A model generated the notes under the pieces. That model saw only the letters and a program-made list of their open reading frames with translations. It did no database searches and was not told the DNA's origin. Below are positions 46,990 through 55,674 of a stretch of DNA of 64,000 nt, one piece after another. The translations under genes were made by a program, and so were the position numbers. Positions within the stretch are counted from its first letter, which is position 1. Every line of letters begins with the position of its first letter. The DNA is taken from positions 496,001 through 560,000 of the forward strand of contig NZ_JAFCKS010000002.1 in the NCBI RefSeq assembly GCF_018129995.1. Direction: 5' to 3'. The stretch comes from Bradyrhizobium sp. SZCCT0153 (lineage in GTDB: Bacteria > Pseudomonadota > Alphaproteobacteria > Rhizobiales > Xanthobacteraceae).

Positions 46990-47012
46990 GGTTTCGACCA
47001 TATCATAGACGC

Positions 47013-47477
47013 TCAATCATGATCCGGATGCTGATGGCTGACGATGGTCGCCATCTTCTCCGGCCCGTAATTCTGCTGCGTGGTCTGGCTCGGCAGATTG
47101 GAGATTCCCACCACCCAGCCGAGGCGGGATTCCGTTCCATATTGCCGTGTCGGCACCAGCTGGTCGGGTCGGTCGAAGGCGCCGGTCATGATCTCGATCC
47201 GATCGCCGTCGATACGGCCGAAGCTGAGAGGCGTGCCGCAGGCGGCGCAATAGCCGCGGTCCGCAATCGTGGAGGAGCGGAAGAACGACGGCTTTCCCTT
47301 GGTCCAGACAAAGTCCGTCTTGTTGATGTCGGCGAAGGAGGCGAACGGCGCGCCGCTCGCCTTCTGGCACATCCGGCAGTGGCAGATCGAGACCCGGTTC
47401 GGCGTGGCCGTGACCGCGAAGCGCACTGCGCCGCATTGGCAGCCGCCGGTGAAGACTGGTTTGCCCGCTTCGGTCAT
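47013..47477 (-). CDS. GFA/CENP-V family zinc protein inside the mutase operon
   Basis: The 154-residue protein shows the glutathione-dependent formaldehyde-activating enzyme (GFA) fold. [10 protein letters not shown] (Cys13, Cys15), [17 protein letters not shown] and [11 protein letters not shown] supply the zinc cysteines. Members bind zinc and some activate formaldehyde as S-hydroxymethylglutathione; many have other roles. It is inserted between mutA and mutB, overlapping the mutA stop by four bases (ATGA), and its stop falls just before mutB. The role in the operon is unknown. Confidence 0.88.
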   Translation of the reverse strand: MTEAGKPVFTGGCQCGAVRFAVTATPNRVSICHCRMCQKASGAPFASFADINKTDFVWTKGKPSFFRSSTIADRGYCAACGTPLSFGRIDGDRIEIMTGAFDRPDQLVPTRQYGTESRLGWVVGISNLPSQTTQQNYGPEKMATIVSHQHPDHD

Positions 47478-49345
47478 GCCTGCTCCATACGTCGATAAGC
47501 GTCTTGCAACGTGGCAAGCGCATCGCCGCCGGCGAAAACGAAGCCCGTGACGCCGGCCGCACGGAGCGCCGCCTCGGCATCAGTCGGGCGGCCTGCCAGA
47601 TAAATATGTCGCCCGCCTGCGGTTTGCAGGGCCTTCGCCGCGGCTTCGGCGTGTTCCGCATAGACCTTGTCGCTGGAACAAAGGCAGGCGAGCTCGGCGC
47701 CGGAGGCCTTGAAGGCATTAGCCAGCTCGGCCGGATCGGCAAAGCCCTCGCTGTCAACGGCCTCGATCCCACCGGATTCGAACAAGCTCTTGGCAAAGGT
47801 CGCGCGCGCCGTGAAGTCGGCGGGCGTACCGAGATTGGCCAAAAACACTTTTGGTCGCGCCCCGCGCGCCTTCAGCGCGGCATCGGATTTGTCGCGCAGC
47901 GCCTCGAACGGTTCCGCAAGCCGGATCGGCGGCAGCGCATCGAACTTGTATTTCTGCTCGCCGTAGGGGGCGAGCGCAACCGGCGTCGCCTTCAGCACCG
48001 TGGTCTCGCGCTCATGCAGGTTCGGAAACTCGCTGGCACCGGTCAACACGTCGCGGCGCTTTGCAATGTTGGCGTCACGCGCTTTTCGCGCGGCCGCGAC
48101 CCTGCTCTGGAACACGCCCTGCTGAAGCGCGGCGAAGGCGCCGCCGGCTTTCTCGCTGTCCTGGAACAGCGCCCAGGCCGCCTCGCACAGCTGCGCGGTC
48201 AGCGTCTCGATGCCGCCTGCGCCGGCCGCGGGATCGCTGACCCTGGCAAGGTTGCTTTCTTCCAGCAGCAGGGCTTGCGTGTTGCGCGCCACGCGACGCG
48301 CGAATGGATCCGGCAGCCCGAGCGCCAGCGTATGCGGCAGCACGGTGATCGCGTTGGCACCGGCGAGCCCCGCTGCGAACGTCGCAATGGTCGCGCGCAG
48401 CATGTTCACGTAAGGGTCGCGCTGCGTCAGCATGCGCCAGGCCGTATCGGCGGCAATGAACAGCGGCTTCGGTGTCAATCCGCACGACGTTTCGATGCGT
48501 GCCCACAACAGCCGTAGCGCGCGGAATTTTGCCATGGTCAGGAACTGGTCGGCATCGGCAGAGAGACGCGCATAAACCATCCCCTGCGCGGCTTCCAGCG
48601 GAACGCCGGCGCCTTCGATCGCGCGCAAATAAGCGACGCCGCAGGCGAGCACGAAGGCAAGCTCCTGTACCTCGGAGCCGCCGGCATCGTGGAGCACGCG
48701 ACCGTCGGCAGACGCGAACGGCCCCTTGAAGCCGAGCGCGGCGAGGCCCTTGATGCCGCCGGTGACGGCAGGAACGATCTCGTCCCAGGTATAGGGGCTG
48801 TGGCCCCACGCCGCGCCGGCGGCGAGCGGATCGAGCCCGAAGCGGATGTCGCAGGCGGCAGGATCGATGCCATTGCTCTTCACATATTCCGCGACATGGA
48901 TCGCCGCCATCCGCGATTGCGGACCGATCTGGAGCTCGATGCCGATGCCGGCGTCGAGATGAATGTCCTTCAAGACCTTTGCGACCGCATCGGCCGAAGG
49001 TTCCAGGCCGAAACCGTAAGCGCCGTTGCCTCCGGCGAACACCAGCGCGAGCCCGGTTGCGCCGTTCTCGAGATCGGTCAGCGCCTGCGTATTCGCCAGC
49101 ATCGCATCGGGATGGTCGATCCGCTGCATGATCTGCCAGGGCGCGGTCGGCGGCCGTCCCACCACGGGCGCAACGCCCTTGGCGCGCGGATAGAGCGGAT
49201 CGATCCTGAGGCCGTCATAGGTCTTGCCGACCAGCTTCTCGAACGGCGCGCCCTTCAGCACGCCATCGACCAGCTTGCGCCAGTCTTCGACGGTCGCCCT
49301 GGGAAAATCCGCCGCCAGAGGCAGTTCGTCAGTCACGGAGGTCAT
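47474..49345 (-). CDS. mutA: Methylmalonyl-CoA mutase small (beta) subunit
   Basis: The 623-residue protein begins with SVTDELPLAADFPRATVEDWRKLVDGVLKGAPFEKLVGKTYDGL and continues with a TIM-barrel homologous to mutB (DIRFGLDPLAAGAAWGHSPYT, ARIETSCGL). The C-terminal B12-like domain (ARPKVFLANLGTPADFTARATFAKSLFESGGIEAVDSEGF) lacks the DxHxxG cobalamin His motif, as expected for the non-catalytic subunit. It pairs with MutB in the heterodimeric enzyme. First gene of the five-gene minus-strand operon. Confidence 0.93.
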   Translation of the reverse strand: MTSVTDELPLAADFPRATVEDWRKLVDGVLKGAPFEKLVGKTYDGLRIDPLYPRAKGVAPVVGRPPTAPWQIMQRIDHPDAMLANTQALTDLENGATGLALVFAGGNGAYGFGLEPSADAVAKVLKDIHLDAGIGIELQIGPQSRMAAIHVAEYVKSNGIDPAACDIRFGLDPLAAGAAWGHSPYTWDEIVPAVTGGIKGLAALGFKGPFASADGRVLHDAGGSEVQELAFVLACGVAYLRAIEGAGVPLEAAQGMVYARLSADADQFLTMAKFRALRLLWARIETSCGLTPKPLFIAADTAWRMLTQRDPYVNMLRATIATFAAGLAGANAITVLPHTLALGLPDPFARRVARNTQALLLEESNLARVSDPAAGAGGIETLTAQLCEAAWALFQDSEKAGGAFAALQQGVFQSRVAAARKARDANIAKRRDVLTGASEFPNLHERETTVLKATPVALAPYGEQKYKFDALPPIRLAEPFEALRDKSDAALKARGARPKVFLANLGTPADFTARATFAKSLFESGGIEAVDSEGFADPAELANAFKASGAELACLCSSDKVYAEHAEAAAKALQTAGGRHIYLAGRPTDAEAALRAAGVTGFVFAGGDALATLQDAYRRMEQA

Positions 49346-49426
49346 GCGGCGAGGGGCTCCCGAAAATCTTGTTATTCGCAGGCGAAATTGCCACGGCCGG
49401 CCGTCCCTGCAAACGGTTGTTTTTGG

Positions 49427-49918
49427 TTAACCGGTATCCGGAAGCCGCTCAATGCCTTGCGTCGAGACGCTGGCGAGCCCGTCACGCACGCGAATGCCTG
49501 CGATCACGCGGTCGGGTGCAATCTCGGCCAGCGGCACCAGCACGAAGGCGCGCTCGAACAGGCGCGGATGCGGCAGGGTCAGGTCGGGCTTGTGCAGGCT
49601 GACATCGTCATAGGCGATCATGTCCAGATCGAGCGTGCGCGGGCCCCAGCGCCGCTCCTTGTCCCGCGTGCGGCCGAATTTCTGCTCGACCTTCTGCATC
49701 ACGAACAGCAGTGCGTGCGGATCGAGGCCGGTGTCGATTTCGATGCAGGCGTTGATGAAGGGAGCCTGGTCCTCGTCGCCCCAGGGCGGGGTCGCATAGT
49801 CCGATGAGCGCGCGATCAGCGCGGCCTGCGCCATGCCGCAGACATGGGCGATCGCCTTCCCGAACGTCGCGCGGACGTCGCCGACATTGCCGCCGAGCGC
49901 AATGAGGACGCTCGCCAT
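49427..49918 (-). CDS. folK: FolK, 6-hydroxymethyl-7,8-dihydropterin pyrophosphokinase
   Basis: The 163-residue enzyme starts MASVLIALGGNVGDVRATFGKAI (ALGGNVGD is the HPPK N-terminus) and has PFINACIEIDTGLDPHALL, RRWGPRTLDLDMIAYDD with the acidic Mg-binding residues, and LPHPRLFERAFVLVPL. It transfers pyrophosphate from ATP to hydroxymethyl-dihydropterin in folate synthesis. One base after the folB stop, so it is last in the folP-folB-folK operon. Confidence 0.97.
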   Translation of the reverse strand: MASVLIALGGNVGDVRATFGKAIAHVCGMAQAALIARSSDYATPPWGDEDQAPFINACIEIDTGLDPHALLFVMQKVEQKFGRTRDKERRWGPRTLDLDMIAYDDVSLHKPDLTLPHPRLFERAFVLVPLAEIAPDRVIAGIRVRDGLASVSTQGIERLPDTG

Positions 49919-49919
49919 G

Positions 49920-50288
49920 TCAGGGGTGCCGCGAGCGCGTCAGCATGATGCCGACGTCGTCGAAGATCGCCGCGATCGGCGCATGCGGCTTGTGCACGGT
50001 GATCTTCACGGCTCGGATACGCGGGAAGTGCGACAGGATGGCATCCGCGACCGCGCCGGCGGCGCGCTCCAAAAGCTTGTAATTGGTGTTCTTGAACGCC
50101 GCGGTCGTGGTCGCCACGACTTCGGCGTAGGACACCGTGTCGGCGAGGCGGTCGGAGCGCGAAGGCTCCGACAGGTCGGTATGGAGTTCGAGGTCGATGA
50201 CGAAACGCTGTCCGACTTCGGTTTCGTGATCCATCACGCCGTGGCGGGCATGGATCGACAGGCCGGTCACGAAGATCGTATCGGTCAT
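49920..50288 (-). CDS. folB: FolB, dihydroneopterin aldolase
   Basis: The 122-residue enzyme has IFVTGLSIHARHGVMDHETEVGQRFVIDLELHTDL at the start and AVADAILSHFPRIRAVKITVHKPHAPI near the C-terminus, with the conserved Glu (HETEVGQRF) and Lys (VKITVHKP). It cleaves dihydroneopterin to hydroxymethyl-dihydropterin. Overlaps the folP stop by four bases (ATGA), so translation is coupled. Confidence 0.96.
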   Translation of the reverse strand: MTDTIFVTGLSIHARHGVMDHETEVGQRFVIDLELHTDLSEPSRSDRLADTVSYAEVVATTTAAFKNTNYKLLERAAGAVADAILSHFPRIRAVKITVHKPHAPIAAIFDDVGIMLTRSRHP

Positions 50289-51145
50289 TGCTTGCTCTCG
50301 ATTGCGTTTGCGACCCGCAGGGCCTGCAGGGTCTCGGCGACGTCATGGGTCCGGATGATCTTTGCGCCGCGCCGGGCGGCGATCAGATGCGCGGCGATCG
50401 AGCCGGCGAGCCGCTCTTTCGGCTCCGACGGCGAGGCCGAGGCGATGAAACGCTTGCGCGAGGCGCCGACCAGGACCGGCAGGCCGAACATTTCGAGTTC
50501 GCGCAGCCGCGCCAGCGCAATCATGCTCTGCTCGGCCGTCTTGCCGAAGCCGATGCCGGGGTCGAGCACGATCTTGTCACGGGCGATGCCGGCTTGTGCC
50601 GCGATCTCCAGCGAGCGCTGAAAGAACGCCTTCATGTCCGCGATGATGTCGATGGCGGGATCGACGCTGTCGCGGTTGTGCATGACGATGACGGGGACGC
50701 CCCTCGCGGCCACCAGCGGCGCCATGGCGGCGTCGCGTTGCAGGCCCCAGACGTCGTTGGCGATCACGGCACCCTGGTCGAGCGCAAAGGCCACGACTTC
50801 GGCCTTCATGCTGTCGATCGACACGGGAACGCCGAGCGCCACGACGCCTGACAGCACCGGCTTCAGCCGGGCAAGCTCGTCGGCAACCGTGACGGCCTTG
50901 GCACCCGTGTAGGGCCGGGTGGACTCGGCGCCGATATCGATGATGTCGACCCCGGCCTCGATCATCGCGCGCGCCCGCGAGAGCGCCTGCTCTGGTGCGA
51001 CGAATTCGCCGCCGTCGGAGAAGGAATCAGGGGTGACGTTGAGCACACCCATCACTGCCGGGATCGGCCGCTCCAGCAGCGTCCGCAGCAAATCATGCCC
51101 GACTGAACCGGCCGCCGGGACGGATGGGGAGGGCGAGGCATTCAT
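50285..51145 (-). CDS. folP: FolP, dihydropteroate synthase
   Basis: The 286-residue protein shows PAVMGVLNVTPDSFSDGGEF near 33-52 and MIEAGVDIIDIGAESTRPYT, the two hallmark segments of DHPS. VPVSIDSMKAEV and IVLDPGIGFGKTAEQS follow. SKRF in VGASRKRFI holds the pterin-phosphate Arg/Lys. It joins p-aminobenzoate to the pterin pyrophosphate from FolK and is the sulfonamide target. First gene of folP-folB-folK, as in related rhizobia. Confidence 0.97.
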   Translation of the reverse strand: MNASPSPSVPAAGSVGHDLLRTLLERPIPAVMGVLNVTPDSFSDGGEFVAPEQALSRARAMIEAGVDIIDIGAESTRPYTGAKAVTVADELARLKPVLSGVVALGVPVSIDSMKAEVVAFALDQGAVIANDVWGLQRDAAMAPLVAARGVPVIVMHNRDSVDPAIDIIADMKAFFQRSLEIAAQAGIARDKIVLDPGIGFGKTAEQSMIALARLRELEMFGLPVLVGASRKRFIASASPSEPKERLAGSIAAHLIAARRGAKIIRTHDVAETLQALRVANAIESKQ

Positions 51146-51206
51146 GCGGCTCGCTTTAGCTGCCGGGGAGGGGGAGTCAAGACGGGATTGGCGGCAACGC
51201 GCGCTG

Positions 51207-51350
51207 CTGTTTCACCGTCATACTGGAGTGGCCGCTTCTTCAGCGGCCCTCGAAGGGCGACCGCCCGGCTCTCGCAGCGTGGCCGTGCATCCTTCGAGGT
51301 TCGTCGTCAGACGCGTTGCGTCCCACGACGAGTAGCTCAGGATGACGGGG
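51207..51350. repeat. Intergenic repeat with CATCCTTCGAGG core
   Basis: Between folP and the DUF4332 gene a TTTCACCGTCATAC start and CAGGATGACGGGGAG end form outer arms, with CCCTCGAAGGGCG and CATCCTTCGAGG inside. It follows a repeat pattern I recognise from Bradyrhizobium intergenic regions. No gene is present. Confidence 0.65.
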
Positions 51351-51376
51351 AGAGAATGGCGCGGATGGAAAGCAGG

Positions 51377-51784
51377 CTAATACGAAATCTTCGGCGGCAG
51401 CTTCTTTGCCTTGGCGATGATGTCGCCGACCGACTTCTCTGAAGGCAGGATGCGGAGGAGCTTTTTCTTCTCGTTGGCATCCCGCATGCTCTGGGCGAGC
51501 CTCGCCGGATTTCGATAGGCGAGCTCGCGCACGGTGGTAACGCCGGCGGCGCGGACCAGGCCGACCTTGGCCCTGCCCATGCCGGGGATACGCATGTAGT
51601 CGGAGACGTTGGCCCATTCCAGCAGCAACTGCTCGCTGATGCCGGTCTTGGCGGAGAGCGCTTTGCGGCCCTTCACGGTCGAGGCCGCCTCGAGCAGCGC
51701 GTCGGTGGTGCGGATACCTTGCGCCTTCAACTTGTTGGCGGCAAAGGTCGACAGGCCCTCAATCTCGGAGATCGGATATGTCAT
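51377..51784 (-). CDS. DUF4332 helix-hairpin-helix protein
   Basis: The 135-residue protein has two helix-hairpin-helix-like segments: IEGLSTFAANKLKAQGIRTTDALLEAAS and DYMRIPGMGRAKVGLVRAAGVTTVRELAYRNP. These match the DUF4332 domain, which is thought to bind DNA or nucleic acid, though no activity is known. A basic C-terminus (NEKKKLLRILPSEKSVGDIIAKAKKLPPK) follows. It is on the same strand as the small gene at 51811 but separated by 26 bases. Function unknown. Confidence 0.82.
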   Translation of the reverse strand: MTYPISEIEGLSTFAANKLKAQGIRTTDALLEAASTVKGRKALSAKTGISEQLLLEWANVSDYMRIPGMGRAKVGLVRAAGVTTVRELAYRNPARLAQSMRDANEKKKLLRILPSEKSVGDIIAKAKKLPPKISY

Positions 51785-51810
51785 GATGCTCGATATGAAA
51801 TGCGCAGGCT

Positions 51811-52176
51811 TCAGGCGAACTGGCTGAGGCCCGGGGTCCCCGCGATGATCTTGCCCATCTGATCCGCTCCGATTTTGTCTCGGCCGAAGCGAAAAAGTTC
51901 ACGGGCGACGTTCTGAATCTCGGACATACCAAGGCCCAGGCCCATCAGGCGTGTCCCGACCGCCATCAGGCCGCCGCCCATCAGCCGCGACAGCCCGCCG
52001 CCGCTGCCGGACGCCTCGATTGCGCCCTCCGCACCGGGGATATGATCGATCAGAGCCTTGACGATGTCGGAAGGACCCTCGTTGCGGAGGAAGCCCAGGA
52101 TAATGCCGACGGTCTTTTCAGCGACAGCACTATCTATGCTGGCGTTTGTCGCCAGCCGCCCGATCAGCTCGTCCAT
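51811..52176 (-). CDS. Small DUF2267/DUF2780-like protein
   Basis: The 121-residue protein begins with a helical domain (MDELIGRLATNASIDSAVAEKTVGIILGFLRNEGPSDIVKALIDHIPGAEGAIEA) that resembles DUF2267/DUF2780-type proteins. A glycine-rich hinge (SGSGGGLSRLMGGGLMAVGTRLMGLGLG) follows and then another helical part. It could be cytoplasmic. The exact Pfam family is uncertain. Operon with the DUF4332 gene is plausible. Confidence 0.68.
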   Translation of the reverse strand: MDELIGRLATNASIDSAVAEKTVGIILGFLRNEGPSDIVKALIDHIPGAEGAIEASGSGGGLSRLMGGGLMAVGTRLMGLGLGMSEIQNVARELFRFGRDKIGADQMGKIIAGTPGLSQFA

Positions 52177-52524
52177 ATGGCCTGCCCCTCAGCCGGTTCA
52201 CATGCCGGAGTATTGCTTTCAAAATGATCTTGAGCCGGTGTGATGTGAAATACAAGCGATGAACGCCACCAACGTTCCGATTCGTTCTCGAACGCGCGAG
52301 AAGTGTTGCAGCGATGCAAGAGCGGAGATCGAATCGGCAAAAAAATGCCGCGGTGCGAATGCGTCATTCCTACTTTCGGCTGATGTCGCTCATTGGTTTC
52401 CGGCAATGTCGCATGCCGAGGCCGCGTTGAATGGTTTCAATCGGCGCGCGACATGCGTTAAACTACGGAACTGGTGCATTTGAGTTTCGATCAGCGAAAC
52501 GCGTCAGACAGATCAGAGAGAATA
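52177..52524. other. Intergenic region before the HerA-like ATPase
   Basis: This 348-base stretch separates divergent genes. A GTTC-N6-GTTC motif at 52274-52287 and an adjoining GTTCTCGAAC dyad look superficially like a LexA box, but the spacing is one base short. No convincing gene is seen; short frames here lack ribosome-binding sites. Confidence 0.6.
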
Positions 52525-54144
52525 ATGACCGCACAGGACAGCAAGCTCGGCGACACCGACGACAAGATCTTCGTCGGCAAGGGAGACGAGCAGGCATGGC
52601 TGACGCTGGCGCTCGCCAATCGCCACGGCCTCGTCACAGGTGCAACCGGAACCGGCAAGACGGTGTCGCTGCAAGTCATGGCGGAAGGATTTGCGCGCGC
52701 CGGTGTTCCGGTCTTCGCTGCCGACATCAAGGGCGACCTCTCCGGCATCTCCGAGGTCGGCGTGCCCACGGATTTCATCGTCAAGCGCGCTACCGGGATG
52801 GGACTGACGTTCGAGCCCGACCAGTTCTCGACGGTGTTCTGGGACGTGTTCGGCGAGCAGGGCCATCCGGTACGGGCGACCGTCACGGAAATGGGACCGC
52901 TTCTGCTCGCGCGCATGCTCGATCTGAACGACGTGCAGGAGGGCGTGCTCAACGTCGCCTTCCGCGTCGCCGACGACAACGGCCTTGTCCTGGTCGACAT
53001 GAAGGATCTGCGCGCGCTGCTCGATGCCATCGTGCCCGACAGCGGCAAGAAGGGGCCGGACGCGGCCGATGATCCGCTTGCCGACATCCGGAAGGCGGCC
53101 CAGGGCTTTGGCAATGTCACCAAGGCCACCGTCGGCACCATCCAGCGCCAGCTCCTGGTGCTGGAGAACCAGGGCGGCACCAAATTCTTCGGCGAGCCTG
53201 CGCTGACGCTGAAGGACTTCATGAAGACCGATCGCGACGGCCGCGGCATGGTCAACATCCTCGTCGCCGACAAGCTGCTGCAGAGCCCACGGCTCTACGC
53301 GACATTCCTGCTCTGGATGCTGTCGGAGCTGTTCGAGGAGCTGCCCGAGGCCGGCGACCTGCCCAAGCCGAAGCTCGTGTTCTTTTTCGACGAGGCGCAT
53401 CTGCTGTTCAACGACGCGCCGAAGGCGCTGATGGACAAGATCGAGCAGGTGGTCCGCTTGATCCGTTCCAAGGGCGTCGGCGTCTATTTCGTTACGCAAA
53501 ACCCGATCGACGTCCCCGACCGCGTGCTCGGGCAACTCGGCAACCGGGTGCAGCACGCGCTGCGCGCCTTCACCCCGCGCGACCAGAAGGCGGTCGCCGC
53601 CGCAGCACAGACCTTCAGGCCCAACCCGAAGCTCGATACCACCAAGGTGATCATGGAGCTCGGCAAGGGCGAAGCACTGGTGTCCTTCCTCGAAGGCAAC
53701 GGCACGCCGGCGATGGTCGAGCGGGTGATGATCCGACCGCCATCGGCCCGGATCGGACCGATCACGCCGGAAGAGCGCAAGGCGATCATGGATGCGAGCC
53801 CGGTGAAGGGCAAATACGACACCACCGTTGATGAAGAGTCCGCCTATGAGATGATCCAGAAGCGCATTGCCGGGACGGCTGCGATTGCCGATGGCGGTCC
53901 GGCTGGTGGTGGCGGCATCCTCGGCCAGATCGGCTCGATGGTCGGCACCATCTTCGGCACCAACGTCAAGCGCGGTCGCCTGTCGACGGGCCAGGTCATC
54001 GCGCGCGACGTGACGCGATCGGTGACGAACCAGGTGATCGGGGGGATGGCCGCCAATCTCGGCAAGTCGGTCGCCGGCCAGATTGGTGGCTCGATCGGCC
54101 GCACCCTGGTCCGTGGCGCGCTCGGCGGCTTGCTGCGTCGATAG
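52525..54144 (+). CDS. HerA-like/DUF853 (YjgR family) ATPase
   Basis: From the ATG at 52525 (MTAQDSKLGDTDD) the protein has 539 residues. Walker A is GATGTGKTVSL near 43-53 and Walker B is VFFFDEAHLLF near 289-299. FAADIKGDLSGI, RLIRSKGVGVYFVTQNPIDVPDRVLGQLGNRVQHALRAFTP are typical of the DUF853/YjgR group of the HerA-FtsK superfamily. The C-terminus is Gly-rich. It is probably a cytoplasmic DNA- or RNA-translocating or chaperone-like hexamer; no biological role is known. It stands alone, without a nurA-like nuclease gene. Confidence 0.88.
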   Translation: MTAQDSKLGDTDDKIFVGKGDEQAWLTLALANRHGLVTGATGTGKTVSLQVMAEGFARAGVPVFAADIKGDLSGISEVGVPTDFIVKRATGMGLTFEPDQFSTVFWDVFGEQGHPVRATVTEMGPLLLARMLDLNDVQEGVLNVAFRVADDNGLVLVDMKDLRALLDAIVPDSGKKGPDAADDPLADIRKAAQGFGNVTKATVGTIQRQLLVLENQGGTKFFGEPALTLKDFMKTDRDGRGMVNILVADKLLQSPRLYATFLLWMLSELFEELPEAGDLPKPKLVFFFDEAHLLFNDAPKALMDKIEQVVRLIRSKGVGVYFVTQNPIDVPDRVLGQLGNRVQHALRAFTPRDQKAVAAAAQTFRPNPKLDTTKVIMELGKGEALVSFLEGNGTPAMVERVMIRPPSARIGPITPEERKAIMDASPVKGKYDTTVDEESAYEMIQKRIAGTAAIADGGPAGGGGILGQIGSMVGTIFGTNVKRGRLSTGQVIARDVTRSVTNQVIGGMAANLGKSVAGQIGGSIGRTLVRGALGGLLRR

Positions 54145-54277
54145 GCAGAAAGCCCCGTTCGAGGCAATCTGTCCGCAAACCCGGCCCTCGTGCGCGACCG
54201 GTACAAATTAGGGTGAACAGGACTCTCCAAGCGTCCGTCGGTCTGCTAGGTGCTATGGTCCCTGACTGGACCGCACC

Positions 54278-55636
54278 GTGACCTCAACCGAATCTTTCGC
54301 CGAACCCCTCGCATTCAGAACCCTGTCGCTGCGTGCGCCGCTCGACCTGCTCTTCCTGCTCTGCTGCTTCGTCCTGACCGCCGATGTCCTCGGTCCCGAG
54401 ATATTCGGCCACGGCAAGACCAAGGATTACGGGCTGTGGTACTGGGCCGGGCAGCAGGTGTTGCAGGGCGGGCCGCTTTATCCCGGCGACATCGGTGCGT
54501 ATTTCGAATTCATCTATCCACCGCTGCCGGCGATCCTGCTGGCGATCCCGAGCTGGTTCGGCAAGATCGCGCTCTACAGCGTGCTGTCGATCCTCAATAT
54601 CGTGGCGTGGTGGTACACCGGGATGCTCTCAAATGCCATGACCGCTTCGGGCCGCAGGCCGGCCCCCTGGCTGGAGGCGCTGCCCGCCATCGTCACCGTG
54701 ACCTTCGTGTTCGACATGTTCGATCTTGGCCAGCCGAACCTCGTGCTGCTGGCGATGATGCTCTACGGCTTCTGGAGCTTGCAGCATCAGCGCTCCTGGC
54801 TCGCGGGTTTCATGTTCGCGCTCGCGACCGCCATTAAGGTGTTTCCGATTGCGGTTCTGCCCTACCTGGTCTGGCGTCGGAAGTGGGCCGCCGTCGCCGC
54901 TACGGTCGCCTTCACCGGCATCCTTCTCTATGTCGTGCCGGCGCCGATCCGTGGCTTCGAGCGCAACGCCGCCGAGCTCGAGACCTGGTATAACGCCATG
55001 GTCGGCTCGAGCTCGGAAAAGGGTTTTGGCCAGCGCGACGAGCAGAACTGGTCGTGGGTGAACCAGTCCCTCATTGCGGTCACGCATCGCCTGGTCCGGC
55101 CGATCAACTACAATCAGGAGGATCCCAACAAGCCGCCGCGCACGATGAATGTCATCGACGTCGACTACAGGACGGCGAACTGGATCGTGCTGGCGCTGTC
55201 GGCGCTGCTCGGGCTCGGCTTCGTCGCGGTCATGCCCCGGCAAGCACGGCGAACGGCGCGTTCCGACGCCGAGGAGCTGGGCATCCTGTTCTGCCTGATG
55301 ACGGTGGCATCGCCCCTGGCGCGGCAATACTACTTCATGTGGCTGTTCTTCCCGATGACGGTGCTGATGCATCGTGCCGCTTTCGACGAGCGGGCGAACG
55401 TGCGGCTTGGAACCTGGCTCGCTTTGGGCGCGGCCGGCGCCCTCATGCTGCTGTCGCTGCCGTGGTTTCCCAACGTCACCCAGGCCTGGGGCAATAACCT
55501 CGCCGCCACGGCCATCCTCGCAGGTTGCCTCGCATGGCACATCCGCCATCCCCCGGTTGCGGCTGGCTCCGAGCCTGCGGTAGCGGTAAAAGCCAGACTT
55601 CTTGAAGAGCCAAGACTTCTTGAAAAGACATCCTGA
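54278..55636 (+). CDS. GT87/DUF2029-type membrane glycosyltransferase
   Basis: The 452-residue protein has about nine to eleven hydrophobic segments. Early KDYGLWYWAGQQVLQGGPLYPGDIGAYFEFIYPPLPAILLAIPSWFGKIAL matches the GT87/DUF2029 pattern of polyprenyl-phosphate mannosyl- or arabinosyl-transferases; an early Asp lies in the first loop. It would transfer a sugar from a polyprenyl-phosphate donor on the periplasmic face. The start is GTG at 54278. It lies between the HerA-like and M20 dipeptidase genes in the same direction; the acceptor is unknown. Confidence 0.83.
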   Translation: MTSTESFAEPLAFRTLSLRAPLDLLFLLCCFVLTADVLGPEIFGHGKTKDYGLWYWAGQQVLQGGPLYPGDIGAYFEFIYPPLPAILLAIPSWFGKIALYSVLSILNIVAWWYTGMLSNAMTASGRRPAPWLEALPAIVTVTFVFDMFDLGQPNLVLLAMMLYGFWSLQHQRSWLAGFMFALATAIKVFPIAVLPYLVWRRKWAAVAATVAFTGILLYVVPAPIRGFERNAAELETWYNAMVGSSSEKGFGQRDEQNWSWVNQSLIAVTHRLVRPINYNQEDPNKPPRTMNVIDVDYRTANWIVLALSALLGLGFVAVMPRQARRTARSDAEELGILFCLMTVASPLARQYYFMWLFFPMTVLMHRAAFDERANVRLGTWLALGAAGALMLLSLPWFPNVTQAWGNNLAATAILAGCLAWHIRHPPVAAGSEPAVAVKARLLEEPRLLEKTS

Positions 55637-55674
55637 GCTCCCGATTTTTGGGACCCGAACGTAGGGAATCGACC

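Noticed and set aside
52274..52287. GTTC-N6-GTTC upstream of the HerA-like gene, resembling a LexA box
   Set aside because: The spacer is six bases; the alphaproteobacterial operator needs seven. The adjoining GTTCTCGAAC dyad does not rescue it.
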